A stretch of DNA of 64,000 nt from an uncultured Collinsella sp. (GTDB lineage: Bacteria > Actinomycetota > Coriobacteriia > Coriobacteriales > Coriobacteriaceae), in the NCBI GenBank assembly GCA_937925715.1, contig CALAMG010000028.1, forward strand, positions 1 through 64,000, given 5' to 3'. Positions 51,466 to 60,513 of this stretch are shown one piece after another. The first letter of the stretch is position 1; each line of letters opens with the position of its first letter. The notes beneath the pieces are model-generated. The model ran no database searches. It had not been told where the DNA came from and was given only the letters and a program-made list of their open reading frames with translations. The translations under genes and the position numbers were made by a program.

Positions 51466-53654
51466 TCGATGCGCCCGACCACGCTGCTCAGGAGCGGGGC
51501 AATCGTTCGGCAGGGGCATGGCTCCTTGTCGCTCTGCTGGGGATAGCGCTCTCGGTTGTTGCCGGCATGATGAGCTACGGTTACACGACGGCCCAAGCCG
51601 AGCAGCGCTTTGCCGACGTTGTCGATTACGTGGCGACGCAGAGCCTTTCCTACGATGCATTCAACAGCGCCTATACGACCAAAAACCTGATTCGCGTTAT
51701 GGAGATCGCCGGAGAGGCTGCCCGCGATATGGAGCGCGACGGTTCAGTGGATAACGCCATGCTGGAGCAATACGCCGACCAGTTCAACGTGAGCGCGCTG
51801 ATCGTGACGGACGCATCGGGCAATTTGGTGTCCGAGTCCTCGACGGGCGATGTGGACTACGGGTCGCTCGCTACGTATCTCAAAGAATCACCCGTGCTGG
51901 AGGTGGCAACTCATCCGCTTAAGTCCTATACCGCCCGCATCACGCTTGCGGATGATTCGGTCGCAGACATTGGCTGCGTGACTCGGCAGGATGGCGAGGG
52001 CATCGTTATCGCGGTAAGGCATCAGAGTGCGAAAGCGGTTGCAAGCAATACACTCAAACTGCAGAGCTTGCTTGATGGCTATGAAACTATCGATAGCGGC
52101 AATATCGTGATCGAAAGCGACGGCAAGGTCGTTGCGACCAATGCCGTTGAACCCACCGTATTGGGCGTGTTCGATCTGCCTGCGACGGATGTCTTTATTG
52201 TCGACGGTATTAAGGATCGATGCCTGGCTGGTAAGGTCAGATTGGTTAACGCCGACGGCGAGTGGTATTTGGGCACATTTGGAAAAGCGCACAAATTCTA
52301 TGTGTACACCTATGCCTCGGCGCAGCGCTACTTTGAGGTCGCCGCGGCTGTTGCCGCCGGCGTGCTGGTGCTCTACGGCGGTGTTATAGCCGTTGTTGTG
52401 ACGGTGCGTCGCCGCGCTGATCGTCGACGTTTGACGGACTTGCTGCAGCAGGAGCGCGACTATGGCGACAAGCTGGCAAAGGCGGCGCGTGAGGCCTCGT
52501 CTGCCAACTCGGCAAAGACGGAGTTTCTGCGTCGCATGAGCCACGATCTGCGCACGCCCATCAACGGCATTCGCGGCATGGTCGAGGTTGGCGATGCCAA
52601 TGCGGACGATCTGCAAAAGCAGACTGAGTGCCGCTCAAAAATCTGGACGGCATCGGGACTGCTGCTCGACCTTGCCAACGAGGCGCTCGATATGAGTCGC
52701 CTGGAGAGCGGGCGGGTCGACCTGAACCTCGTGCCCATAAATTTGGTGGCCCTCAACTGTGAAGTACGCGATATTCTGGAGCGCCAGGCCGAGGAGCGTC
52801 TGGTGACAATTATCTCCGACCAGCAGACGCTTAATCATCCCTATGCGCGGGTGAGTGTGACGCACCTCAAGCGTTTGTTGCTCAATATTGCCGGCAATGC
52901 CGTCAAGTACAACCGCCAGGGCGGCTATGTCCGCCTGGTGTGCCGCGAGGTGGAGCCAGCGGATGGCGTCCCCGTCTATGAATACACGATCGCCGACAAC
53001 GGTATTGGCATGAGCGAGGAGTTCCAAAAGCACCTCTACGAGCCGTTTTGCCGCGAGGAGCAGCAGGTGGAAGGCGCTTCGTCGGGAACTGGCCTGGGCG
53101 CGCCTATCGCAAAACAGCTGGTCGAGCTTATGGGCGGAACCATGAGTTTTACGAGCGTCTTGGGGCAGGGGACGACGTTTACCATCCGCCTGCCGTTCGA
53201 GAAATGCAAACGCTCCGAGATTCCTCAGGCAGTTCGCGTGGATGGGGGCGATGGCGATGCGCTCCAGGGCTTGCGCGTTTTGCTCGTAGAGGATAACGAT
53301 CTGAATGCCGAGATCGCGCAGTTTACGCTCAGCCGTGCCGGTGCCATCGTGACGCATGCTAAGGATGGTGAGTCTGCCGTCGAGATGTTTACCGCGAGCG
53401 CACCGCACGAGTACGACGTGGTGTTGATGGACATCATGATGCCTGGCATCGATGGCCTTGAGGCCACGCGCCAGATTCGAGCACTCGATCGCGAGGATGC
53501 CGCGACCACGCCGATTATCGCCGTGAGCGCCAACGCCTTTGCCGACGACCGCAGGCTTTCGCGTGAGGCGGGCATGGACGCGCACCTGAGCAAACCTGTG
53601 AGCTCGCAGGAGCTCGTCGAGGCGCTAGCGCACATAGCCGCCGATGCTTCATAA
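51462..53654 (+). CDS. Hybrid histidine kinase with receiver domain
   Basis: 730 residues. Membrane helices near 20-42 and 288-312 bound an outer sensor of ~245 residues. H-box FLRRMSHDLRTPINGIRGMV, N-box LLNIAGNAVKYNRQGGYV, G-boxes IADNGIGMSEEF and SGTGLGAPIAKQLVELMGG, then a receiver with VLLVEDNDLNAEIAQ, Asp in VVLMDIMMPGIDG and Lys in HLSKPV. No output domain, so a separate phosphotransfer protein or regulator is needed. Paired with the preceding binding lipoprotein. A terminator follows. Confidence 0.87.
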   Translation: MIDAPDHAAQERGNRSAGAWLLVALLGIALSVVAGMMSYGYTTAQAEQRFADVVDYVATQSLSYDAFNSAYTTKNLIRVMEIAGEAARDMERDGSVDNAMLEQYADQFNVSALIVTDASGNLVSESSTGDVDYGSLATYLKESPVLEVATHPLKSYTARITLADDSVADIGCVTRQDGEGIVIAVRHQSAKAVASNTLKLQSLLDGYETIDSGNIVIESDGKVVATNAVEPTVLGVFDLPATDVFIVDGIKDRCLAGKVRLVNADGEWYLGTFGKAHKFYVYTYASAQRYFEVAAAVAAGVLVLYGGVIAVVVTVRRRADRRRLTDLLQQERDYGDKLAKAAREASSANSAKTEFLRRMSHDLRTPINGIRGMVEVGDANADDLQKQTECRSKIWTASGLLLDLANEALDMSRLESGRVDLNLVPINLVALNCEVRDILERQAEERLVTIISDQQTLNHPYARVSVTHLKRLLLNIAGNAVKYNRQGGYVRLVCREVEPADGVPVYEYTIADNGIGMSEEFQKHLYEPFCREEQQVEGASSGTGLGAPIAKQLVELMGGTMSFTSVLGQGTTFTIRLPFEKCKRSEIPQAVRVDGGDGDALQGLRVLLVEDNDLNAEIAQFTLSRAGAIVTHAKDGESAVEMFTASAPHEYDVVLMDIMMPGIDGLEATRQIRALDREDAATTPIIAVSANAFADDRRLSREAGMDAHLSKPVSSQELVEALAHIAADAS

Positions 53655-53656
53655 GC

Positions 53657-53696
53657 ATATGGCCCGGTTCCAAGGTGGGTTGGAACCGGGCCATAT
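53657..53696. terminator. Bidirectional terminator
   Basis: Perfect 17-bp stem ATATGGCCCGGTTCCAA / complement, 6-base loop. Ends the hybrid-kinase operon and the convergent PPOX gene. Confidence 0.85.
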
Positions 53697-53723
53697 TGTT
53701 ATTGATGAGGCCTGCTGAGGGGC

Positions 53724-54203
53724 TTACTTTTCTTGAATCTGCTTGCCGCAAAGATGCTCAATCGAAATCTCGTAGAGCTGGACGCCCTTGATGTCTTTGG
53801 CGATTTCCTCTTCGACTTCTTCGGCAGAAGGGTAGTACTTAAGGGCGAGCTGGCGGACTTTGTCCTCGATAAACGCGGGGGTGTCATTCGCCAGGCGACA
53901 GCGGCCAAAGACCACGGTACTCATAACGTAGGGAGCCCAGTCACCGTCCTGGTACCACTCGTTGCCGTAAACGGTAAAGCAGACCTTGTCATCGCGCTTG
54001 AGTGCGTCGACCTTGTGGCCGGCCTTGGCGCCATGGAAATAAATCTTGTCGTGCTCGGCGTCAAAGAAGTAGTTGACGGGAATGGCGTACGGGTAGCCAT
54101 CGTCGCCGTTGACGGCAAAGACGCCGCGCTTGCAGGTGGCGAGCAGTTCGCGCGCTTCCTCGTCAGTGATGGCGCGTTTCTTTCGACGTAAGGGCCTAAA
54201 CAT
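53724..54203 (-). CDS. Pyridoxamine 5'-phosphate oxidase-like flavin protein
   Basis: 159 residues from ATG at 54203 (AAAGGAAG upstream). Split-barrel PPOX fold: LLATCKRGVFAVNGDDGYPY, AIPVNYFFD, KIYFHGAKAGHKVDAL and KVCFTVYGNEW. Close to the NimA/5-nitroimidazole-reductase-like group (general flavin or F420 reductases). Substrate unknown. It sits between two kinase genes, in no clear operon. Confidence 0.83.
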   Translation of the reverse strand: MFRPLRRKKRAITDEEARELLATCKRGVFAVNGDDGYPYAIPVNYFFDAEHDKIYFHGAKAGHKVDALKRDDKVCFTVYGNEWYQDGDWAPYVMSTVVFGRCRLANDTPAFIEDKVRQLALKYYPSAEEVEEEIAKDIKGVQLYEISIEHLCGKQIQEK

Positions 54204-54245
54204 CGTTGGCTTCCTTTCTGGTCGTGCGTGGTGGTTGAGCACAAA

Positions 54246-57050
54246 CTATAGCGAAACGGATCCGTTTTTCTTGATGCGGGCGAGTATGTTTTTGAGCTTG
54301 TTAAAGTCGAGCGGTTTGGACAGATGGGCGTTCATGCCGGCGTCGTGTGCCGCCTTGGCGTCCTCGGCAAAGGCATTGGCGGTGAGCGCGATGATGGGGA
54401 TATCGGCTGCATCGACCTTCTCGCTCAGACGAATCGCGCGGGTTGCCTCGTAACCGTCCATGTCCGGCATCATAATGTCCATCAGGATCGCATCGAAGCT
54501 GCCGGCGGGACGGCCAACGTATAGGTCGACCGCTTCGTTGCCATCGGCGGCGCGAGTTACGACAATGCCTTCGCTTTCGAGCAGCGCCTGGGCAATCTCG
54601 GCATTGAGCTCGTTATCTTCTGCCAAAAGAACGTTCATGCCGGCAAGCGAGCAGCTGTCTGCTTGCTCGTCCGCGCGTTCTCTTGCCTGAGGGTCTTTGT
54701 CGATATCGAGCGGAATCTGGACGTTGAACGTACTCCCTACGCCAACCTCACTCGAAATCTCAATCGTGCCGCCCATCAGTTCAATAAGCGACTTGACGAT
54801 TGGCATGCCCATGCCGGTTCCTTGAAACTTACTGCGCGCATCGTCACCTTCTTGGGCAAACGGCTCATAGATATGCTTTAAAAACTTGGGAGTCATACCA
54901 ATGCCGGTATCCGAAACGCTAAAGCAAAAGAGCGCGCGCCCGTTATCGAGTGGCTTGGTCTTTGAGCTAAAGGTGACGGAGCCGCCGTGCTTGTTGTACT
55001 TAATGCTGTTGTCTAACAGGTTGATCATGATCTGTCGGATATGGGTGGGACTGCCGATCATGTATGGCCCCGCGGCGTACGGCAGACTATTGTCCTGCAT
55101 TGTGATGCCGTTACTGGACGCGCGGAGCTTGCACAGCACCAGTGTATCGTCACAGAGCTCTTTGAGGTTAAAAGGCGTATGCTCCAGTGTCAGCTTGCGG
55201 TCTTCGATTTTGCCCATCTCGAGGATGTCGTTGATCAGCGAGAGCAGGTGATTGGCGGCAACGCGCGCCTTGGCACGGCTTTCGCGGGCGACCTGGATAT
55301 CGCCTTCCTTCAATTCCTCGATCTCGATAAGGCCCAGGATACCGTTGAGCGGTGTACGGATGTCGTGGCTCATGCGCGTGAGGAATGCCGTCTTAGCGGC
55401 GTTGGCGGCATCGGCTTTTTTGCGCTCGGTTCGAGCGCGCACGAGTGCCCAGATGAGCAGGACGATGCCGACCGACAACATACCGATGAGGGCAGCTGCA
55501 ACGGCGGTGCGGTTGCGGTGGAGAAACTGGAACGTGTCCGATTCTTGCGCCGTGTACGACGTTGAGGAGTAATTGCTTGCGGAGAGCGATTCTCCGGCAT
55601 TGATGATGCCCTTGTTGATGATTCCCAACAGCTCGGGTTTTCCGCGCGAAATCCAGCACGAGAGCTCACAGGTGTCAGGGAGCTCGGTCGTCTCGCAGTC
55701 CTCGAGATCGTAACGGTCACCGATGGTTTTTACGCGTGAACTGGGAGCGACGATGCAGTGCGCCGTTCCCTTCCTGAGGGCGTCGAACGCTTCATCGTCG
55801 GATTGGTATTCGGTTACGGTCGCTGTGGGGAACAGACTTTCAAGTGCATTTTTGTTGACAAACGATGATTTGGTACAGGCGATGTTCTGAAGGTTTTTGT
55901 TCAGGTTGCTGCCGGTGTGGATAGCGGTGAGGGATATGGTTCCCAACGATACCGACTGCACAACGCCTGTTTGCTCGGCAAACCAGTAATCTCGGTATAC
56001 CGGCAGCGCAACGTCTATGCTTTCCTTTGACAGGGCCTTTGACATCATCTTGTAGCTATCAAAGGCGACGGTTTTGACCGTAATGCCAAATTTATCGTGT
56101 AGCGTCGTCGCAAGCGATGCGAGCGAGCCTTCCATTTCGCCGTCTTCGTTCTCGTTGCAGTAGGGGAGTTTGCCCGTAATGTAGCCGAGCGTGATGGTGT
56201 TGTCATTTGCTTTGAGCCAGGAACGTTCGGGTCCGTTGAGCGATGATGAGCCGCTGTTTTGGGTCGAGTAGTGAGATTTTACTTCGTCGTTATAGCGTGG
56301 GTTGACGCGGGCGATTGCCGTCATGGCAGCATTGATGTCGTCCATCAGGTCGGGGCGGCTTTTGGGAACGGCAAAGTAGTAGTCGTTCGAACCAATGTAG
56401 AACATGGGGGAGGCATTGGGCGACGAGATTGTGTCGTTCATGATGACGGCATCGACTTCGTCGTTTGCGAGCGCGTCAAAGAGATCGGATCCTCCGTCAT
56501 ACTCCTTGTATGTGCAGGCGATTCCTTCGCTGGCGAGCCATTGCTGGCCAACGAAGGTTTGCATGACGTCGGGGTTGCAACCGATAGTGAGACCCTGGAG
56601 TGCTTGAGGGTCACCCTTTGCAAGGTCGTCACGGTCGGGCCTGGCGTAGATGTAGTAGCGCTCGGTGCCCTCGGGGTTCGAGGAAAAGAGCAGCTTTTGG
56701 GCACGTTCCTCGGAGTAGGAGATGTTGGGCATGAGGTCGATCTCGCCTGCCTCGAGCATGTCCATAAGCTCGGTGAAGGTGCCGGAGACGTATTCGTACC
56801 GCCAGCCGGACGTGTAGTACGACAGGGTCTGGAGGTACTCGTAACCCCATCCCGAGAGACGCTCGCCGGGGGTGCCGTCCTGGAAGCCCTCGTTGCTGAC
56901 GAGCCAGCCGACGCGGACCGTCTTGACTTGCTGATCGGTATTGGCGGCATTGGCGGGGGCGGGCATGATGGTGCTCAGTACGGCGAGCGCAGCAAGCGCG
57001 ACGGCCAGGGTGCGATATATAACTGAACGAAGGACAGTGGCAGCTCTCAC
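54246..57050 (-). CDS. Hybrid histidine kinase with two fused binding-protein sensors
   Basis: 934 residues from GTG at 57050 (AGGA upstream; a TTG at 57056 is possible). Signal or anchor helix at ~10-35, then two family-3 binding-protein domains (about 43-260: VRVGWLVSNEGFQDG; about 270-495: NTITLGYITGKLPYCNEN), a membrane helix near 515-540, H-box FLTRMSHDIRTPLNGILGLI, N-box LLDNSIKYNKHGGSV, G-boxes SDTGIGMTPKF and GTGMGMPIVKSLIELMGG, and a receiver with LLAEDNELNAEIAQA, LMDIMMPDMDG, HLSKPL. The architecture is BvgS/EvgS-like without the histidine-phosphotransfer domain. It likely senses amino-acid-like ligands. Confidence 0.87.
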   Translation of the reverse strand: MRAATVLRSVIYRTLAVALAALAVLSTIMPAPANAANTDQQVKTVRVGWLVSNEGFQDGTPGERLSGWGYEYLQTLSYYTSGWRYEYVSGTFTELMDMLEAGEIDLMPNISYSEERAQKLLFSSNPEGTERYYIYARPDRDDLAKGDPQALQGLTIGCNPDVMQTFVGQQWLASEGIACTYKEYDGGSDLFDALANDEVDAVIMNDTISSPNASPMFYIGSNDYYFAVPKSRPDLMDDINAAMTAIARVNPRYNDEVKSHYSTQNSGSSSLNGPERSWLKANDNTITLGYITGKLPYCNENEDGEMEGSLASLATTLHDKFGITVKTVAFDSYKMMSKALSKESIDVALPVYRDYWFAEQTGVVQSVSLGTISLTAIHTGSNLNKNLQNIACTKSSFVNKNALESLFPTATVTEYQSDDEAFDALRKGTAHCIVAPSSRVKTIGDRYDLEDCETTELPDTCELSCWISRGKPELLGIINKGIINAGESLSASNYSSTSYTAQESDTFQFLHRNRTAVAAALIGMLSVGIVLLIWALVRARTERKKADAANAAKTAFLTRMSHDIRTPLNGILGLIEIEELKEGDIQVARESRAKARVAANHLLSLINDILEMGKIEDRKLTLEHTPFNLKELCDDTLVLCKLRASSNGITMQDNSLPYAAGPYMIGSPTHIRQIMINLLDNSIKYNKHGGSVTFSSKTKPLDNGRALFCFSVSDTGIGMTPKFLKHIYEPFAQEGDDARSKFQGTGMGMPIVKSLIELMGGTIEISSEVGVGSTFNVQIPLDIDKDPQARERADEQADSCSLAGMNVLLAEDNELNAEIAQALLESEGIVVTRAADGNEAVDLYVGRPAGSFDAILMDIMMPDMDGYEATRAIRLSEKVDAADIPIIALTANAFAEDAKAAHDAGMNAHLSKPLDFNKLKNILARIKKNGSVSL

Positions 57051-57137
57051 ATGCAATCCTAACGAATCGAGACATTACCGCATAAGGATACCAGCTCAGC
57101 CTGCCCAGTCGGCAGCTGTACCGCTAAACGCTCCCGC

Positions 57138-57195
57138 CCGGCAGTTGGGGACAGTCCCTTTCTACCGGCACAAAAGGAACGTCCCTAACTGCCGG
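57138..57195. repeat. 58-bp imperfect hairpin of the GGGACAGTCCC family
   Basis: CCGGCAGTTGGGGACAGTCC through CTTT against AAAGGAACGTCCCTAACTGC-CGG; arms of 23-24 bp with four mismatches. Confidence 0.65.
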
Positions 57196-57248
57196 TTGTG
57201 GGACAATACCGAGCGAACGAGATTGGGCGTCTGGGAAAAGGGGTCGCG

Positions 57249-57674
57249 ATGAACAAGTTGAGGACGCTTGCCGATGTGCTGCGACAGGCTGGCTTTGCGC
57301 GCATCACGGGCCTGTTTCTAATCTTTTACCTGCTGTGCTCGACGGCCGTCTGGCTGTCCGAGCCCACGACCCTCACGTTTGGCGATGGCCTGTGGTTTAG
57401 CTTTGAGACAGTCTCGACCATCGGCTTTGGCGACATCCCGGCCGAGACACCGGTTGCCCGCGCCATTACCGTCATTCTGAGCGTCATCAGCATCTTCTAC
57501 ATCGCCATGCTCACGGGCGTGGCGGTGAACTACTGCAATACGCTTATCAAGATGCGTCAAAAGGACACCATGGCGCGCTTTATGAATGATCTGGAGCATT
57601 TGGAAGAGCTCGATCGCGACGAGCTTGCCGATCTTTCGCGTCGCGTGCGCGAGTATCGTCGACGCCAGCGCTAA
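57249..57674 (+). CDS. Two-TM potassium channel protein
   Basis: 141 residues from ATG at 57249. Helix 1 (ITGLFLIFYLLCSTAVWL), pore loop with filter TIGFGD near residue 57-62 (TVGYGD type), helix 2 (AITVILSVISIFYIAMLTGV). A short, charged, helical tail (MNDLEHLEELDRDELADLSR) replaces the RCK domain. Such minimal channels form tetramers for K+ flux. The next gene follows after 33 bp, perhaps in one operon. Confidence 0.85.
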   Translation: MNKLRTLADVLRQAGFARITGLFLIFYLLCSTAVWLSEPTTLTFGDGLWFSFETVSTIGFGDIPAETPVARAITVILSVISIFYIAMLTGVAVNYCNTLIKMRQKDTMARFMNDLEHLEELDRDELADLSRRVREYRRRQR

Positions 57675-57707
57675 GACGAACGTCGTGCGCCACAACAGGG
57701 GGCAAAT

Positions 57708-58241
57708 ATGAACATCACCGTGTACCTGGGTGCCAACGCTGGCAATGACCCGGCGTTTCTGCCTGCAGTGCGAGAGCTCGGCACGTGGATTGGCTCCAAC
57801 GGCCACGCGCTGGTATACGGCGGCTCCAAGTCGGGCCTGATGGGTGCGCTTGCCGATAGCGTACTCGAGGCGGGTGGACGCGTGACGGGTGTTGAGCCGA
57901 GCTTTTTTATCGAGGCCGAGTTTCAACATGACGGTATCGATGACCTTATCGTGACGAGCGATATGGCGGAGCGCAAGGCCAAGATGATTGAGCTCGGCGA
58001 TGCGTTCATTGCCTTTCCCGGCGGGACGGGCACGCTCGAGGAGATTGCCGAGGTCATGTCCGCGGTGTCGTTGGGGCACCTGAGTGCGCCGTGCATCCTG
58101 TATAACCTGGACGGTTACTACAACGACCTTAAGGCGCTGCTCGGGCACATGATTGATAAGGGGCTTTCGAGCCTGAGGCGCCAGCAAGGCATCTACTTTG
58201 CCGACGATTTGCGCGAGATTGCCTCGATTATCAACGGATAA
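57708..58241 (+). CDS. LOG-family (TIGR00730) phosphoribohydrolase-like protein
   Basis: 177 residues. Rossmann-like fold: LVYGGSKSGLMGALADSVLE, and the hallmark FPGGTGTLEEIAEVM. LOG enzymes hydrolyse nucleoside 5'-monophosphates at the N-glycosidic bond; the bacterial role is mostly unknown. Start ATG 57708; weak ribosome site. Possibly co-transcribed with the potassium channel. Confidence 0.87.
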   Translation: MNITVYLGANAGNDPAFLPAVRELGTWIGSNGHALVYGGSKSGLMGALADSVLEAGGRVTGVEPSFFIEAEFQHDGIDDLIVTSDMAERKAKMIELGDAFIAFPGGTGTLEEIAEVMSAVSLGHLSAPCILYNLDGYYNDLKALLGHMIDKGLSSLRRQQGIYFADDLREIASIING

Positions 58242-58366
58242 GTCTTGAGCCTGCCCCACTATGGCTCCCAATGGTGCCGTTCGCGGCGTGGATGGTTGGC
58301 TCGTTCGGGCAACGCTCGCTCTACAATAAAACGTAACTATGTCGACTTTGACCGCGGGAGGTCCCG

Positions 58367-59671
58367 ATGGACAACCTTGCCAAACCCACAAACCGCGCGC
58401 TGTTTTTAGCTAGCGTTGCCGTGACCGGTGCGTTCGCAGGTGCCGCGGTCTGGCTGTTCTTTTTTGCGATGGAGCACGGTATCGACTATCTATGGACCGA
58501 GATTCCGCACGCGCTGGGCGTCTCTTCGCCCGAGCTTGCCAGCGGCCCGTTTGGCTTTTTGCCGTACCCGTTTTTTGTCTGCCTGCTGGGCGGCCTGTTA
58601 ATCGGTCTGTACGAAAAGATGACAGGCACCAAGACCGATGACCTCAACCAGGTGATGGCTAAGGTTAAGCAAGACGGGCGCTACCCGTACGACAACCTGG
58701 GCAAGCTTTCGCTCGCGGCATTGCTGCCGCTGCTGTTTGGCGGAAGCATTGGACCGGAGGCCGGCCTGACCGGCGTTATCGCTGGTCTGTGCAGCTGGGT
58801 CGGCGACCGCATGCGTCGCTTTGGCGCCGAGTTTAGGGAGCTTACACTGCTAGGCACCCAGGCTGCCCTGACGGCGCTCTTTACCGCGCCCGTCTTTGGT
58901 TTTGTGGCACCGCTCGCTGGTAGCGCCGACGGCCAGGGCGAAGACGCCGACGATGAGTCCGTGTCCGACGAGGTCACCATCAAGCTGCCCAAGGCGCAAA
59001 AGACCGTGGTCTACGGCATTGCGATTGCCGGCGGTCTGGGCACCTACCTGCTGCTTGGACAGCTTGTGGGCGGCGGCATGGGCATGCCCAGGTTCGAGTC
59101 CGCCGAGGTGGGCAACCTAGAGCTTACCTGGCTCGTCCCTCTGTCGTTGATCGGCACCGTCTGCGGCTGGCTGTACTTTGTCTCTGAGCATGCAAGCGAG
59201 GCACTGTCCCATGCAATAGGGGAGCGTCCTGTCGTCAAGGCCATGCTGGCCGGTCTGGCACTCGCCATCTGTGGCACGGTCCTGCCCTATACCATGTTTG
59301 CCGGCGAGACCCAGGCCGATGTGCTCATGGAAACCTATCTGACCATTCCCGCTGGCGTGCTTATCGCGACCGGTCTTGTTAAGGCCATGCTGACGCCCGC
59401 CCTCATCAACCTTGGTTGGCGCGGCGGTCACTTCTTCCCGGTTATCTTCTCGGGCGTAAGCCTGGGCTATGGCCTTGCCATCCTCACCGGCGCAGATCCG
59501 GTCTTTTGCGTCGCCGTCTGCACGGCATCGACGATGGGCGCCGTCATGCGTCAGCCGGTCATGGTCGTGGGCCTGCTGCTCATGTGCTTCCCACTCAAGG
59601 GCATCGTCTGCATGATCATCGCCGCCGTTATCGCCGCCGGCATTCCGCTGCCCAAGCCGCTGCGCAAGTAG
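58367..59671 (+). CDS. ClC-family chloride channel/antiporter
   Basis: 434 residues; GGGAGG upstream. About 10-12 hydrophobic segments, LFGGSIGPEAGLTGVIAG and NLGWRGGHFFPVIFSG as ClC hallmarks (GxEGP and GxFxP regions). The gating Glu of the first motif (GREGP in the E. coli protein) is Ile here (GSIGP). A short acidic loop (GEDADDESVSDEVT) sits between helices. No CBS domains. Ion specificity not predictable. Confidence 0.83.
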   Translation: MDNLAKPTNRALFLASVAVTGAFAGAAVWLFFFAMEHGIDYLWTEIPHALGVSSPELASGPFGFLPYPFFVCLLGGLLIGLYEKMTGTKTDDLNQVMAKVKQDGRYPYDNLGKLSLAALLPLLFGGSIGPEAGLTGVIAGLCSWVGDRMRRFGAEFRELTLLGTQAALTALFTAPVFGFVAPLAGSADGQGEDADDESVSDEVTIKLPKAQKTVVYGIAIAGGLGTYLLLGQLVGGGMGMPRFESAEVGNLELTWLVPLSLIGTVCGWLYFVSEHASEALSHAIGERPVVKAMLAGLALAICGTVLPYTMFAGETQADVLMETYLTIPAGVLIATGLVKAMLTPALINLGWRGGHFFPVIFSGVSLGYGLAILTGADPVFCVAVCTASTMGAVMRQPVMVVGLLLMCFPLKGIVCMIIAAVIAAGIPLPKPLRK

Positions 59672-59706
59672 CGCGGTTTTTCACGAGTCAATTCCAGGGG
59701 TACGAG

Positions 59707-60498
59707 ATGATCCTGTACTTTAGCGCGACAGGGAACAGCGAGCATGTGGCGCGTCGCATTGCAGCGGCGACAGACGACAAGGTTGTGTCGATTGAGCGTT
59801 TTGATGTCGAGGCCCTTCGCCTTATTGCGACGGAAGGCCCCTGTCAACTGGGATTTGTTGCTCCGGTGTATGCCTGGGGTCTGCCGACGCCGATGATCGA
59901 GTTTTTGAAGACTGTCGACCTGTCGATTGCTGCCGGTGCAAAGGGCGGCGAGCGCCCCTATACGTTCTATGTCTCGACGTACGGTTCGACGACCGGGCAA
60001 TCGGCCAAGTTCGCCCGCGATCTGCTGCACGAGCGTGGGCTCGAGTTAGATGCGGCGATGAGCGTCAAGATGCCTGATACCTGGACGCCTGTTTTCGACC
60101 TGTCTGACCTTCAAAAGGTTGAGGGTATCAATAGGGCTGCTGAGGCGCAGATTGATGCTGTGATCGAGGCGGTGCGGGAACGGCGCACGGGCAATATGAT
60201 GCGCCATCGCGTGCCCCTGTTTGCATCGTGCGCGTATCATGCGTTTGGGCTGCCGCGTATGCAGCAGACGAGCAAGTTTGCCGTCGATGCTAGCCGCTGC
60301 GTCGGGTGTAGCCTCTGCGCTAAGCGCTGCCCCATGGCGGCGATTGAGATGCGCGACGGCCTTCCCGTCTGGACAAAGCCGGAGTGCGCAGCCTGCCTTC
60401 GTTGCCTGCACTGTTGTCCCAAATTTGCCATCTCGCACGGTAAACGCACGGCATCCCACGGTCAGTACAGGCATCCTAAGCCAGGTGTGAGGATGTAG
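59707..60498 (+). CDS. EFR1-type flavodoxin-ferredoxin protein
   Basis: 263 residues from ATG at 59707. Flavodoxin half: ILYFSATGNSEHVARRIA, FVAPVYAWGLPTPMIEFL, FYVSTYGSTTG. C-terminal half: two [4Fe-4S] clusters, CVGCSLCAKRCPMAAIEM and CAACLRCLHCCPKFAI. This is the EFR1-family layout common in Clostridia and Coriobacteriia, a soluble electron carrier/reductase. Confidence 0.88.
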   Translation: MILYFSATGNSEHVARRIAAATDDKVVSIERFDVEALRLIATEGPCQLGFVAPVYAWGLPTPMIEFLKTVDLSIAAGAKGGERPYTFYVSTYGSTTGQSAKFARDLLHERGLELDAAMSVKMPDTWTPVFDLSDLQKVEGINRAAEAQIDAVIEAVRERRTGNMMRHRVPLFASCAYHAFGLPRMQQTSKFAVDASRCVGCSLCAKRCPMAAIEMRDGLPVWTKPECAACLRCLHCCPKFAISHGKRTASHGQYRHPKPGVRM

Positions 60499-60513
60499 CG
60501 GCTGCTGGCCGCG

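Noticed and set aside
56259..57026. 255-codon + strand frame opposite the fused-sensor kinase
   Set aside because: Shadow of the binding-protein domains; no start signals.
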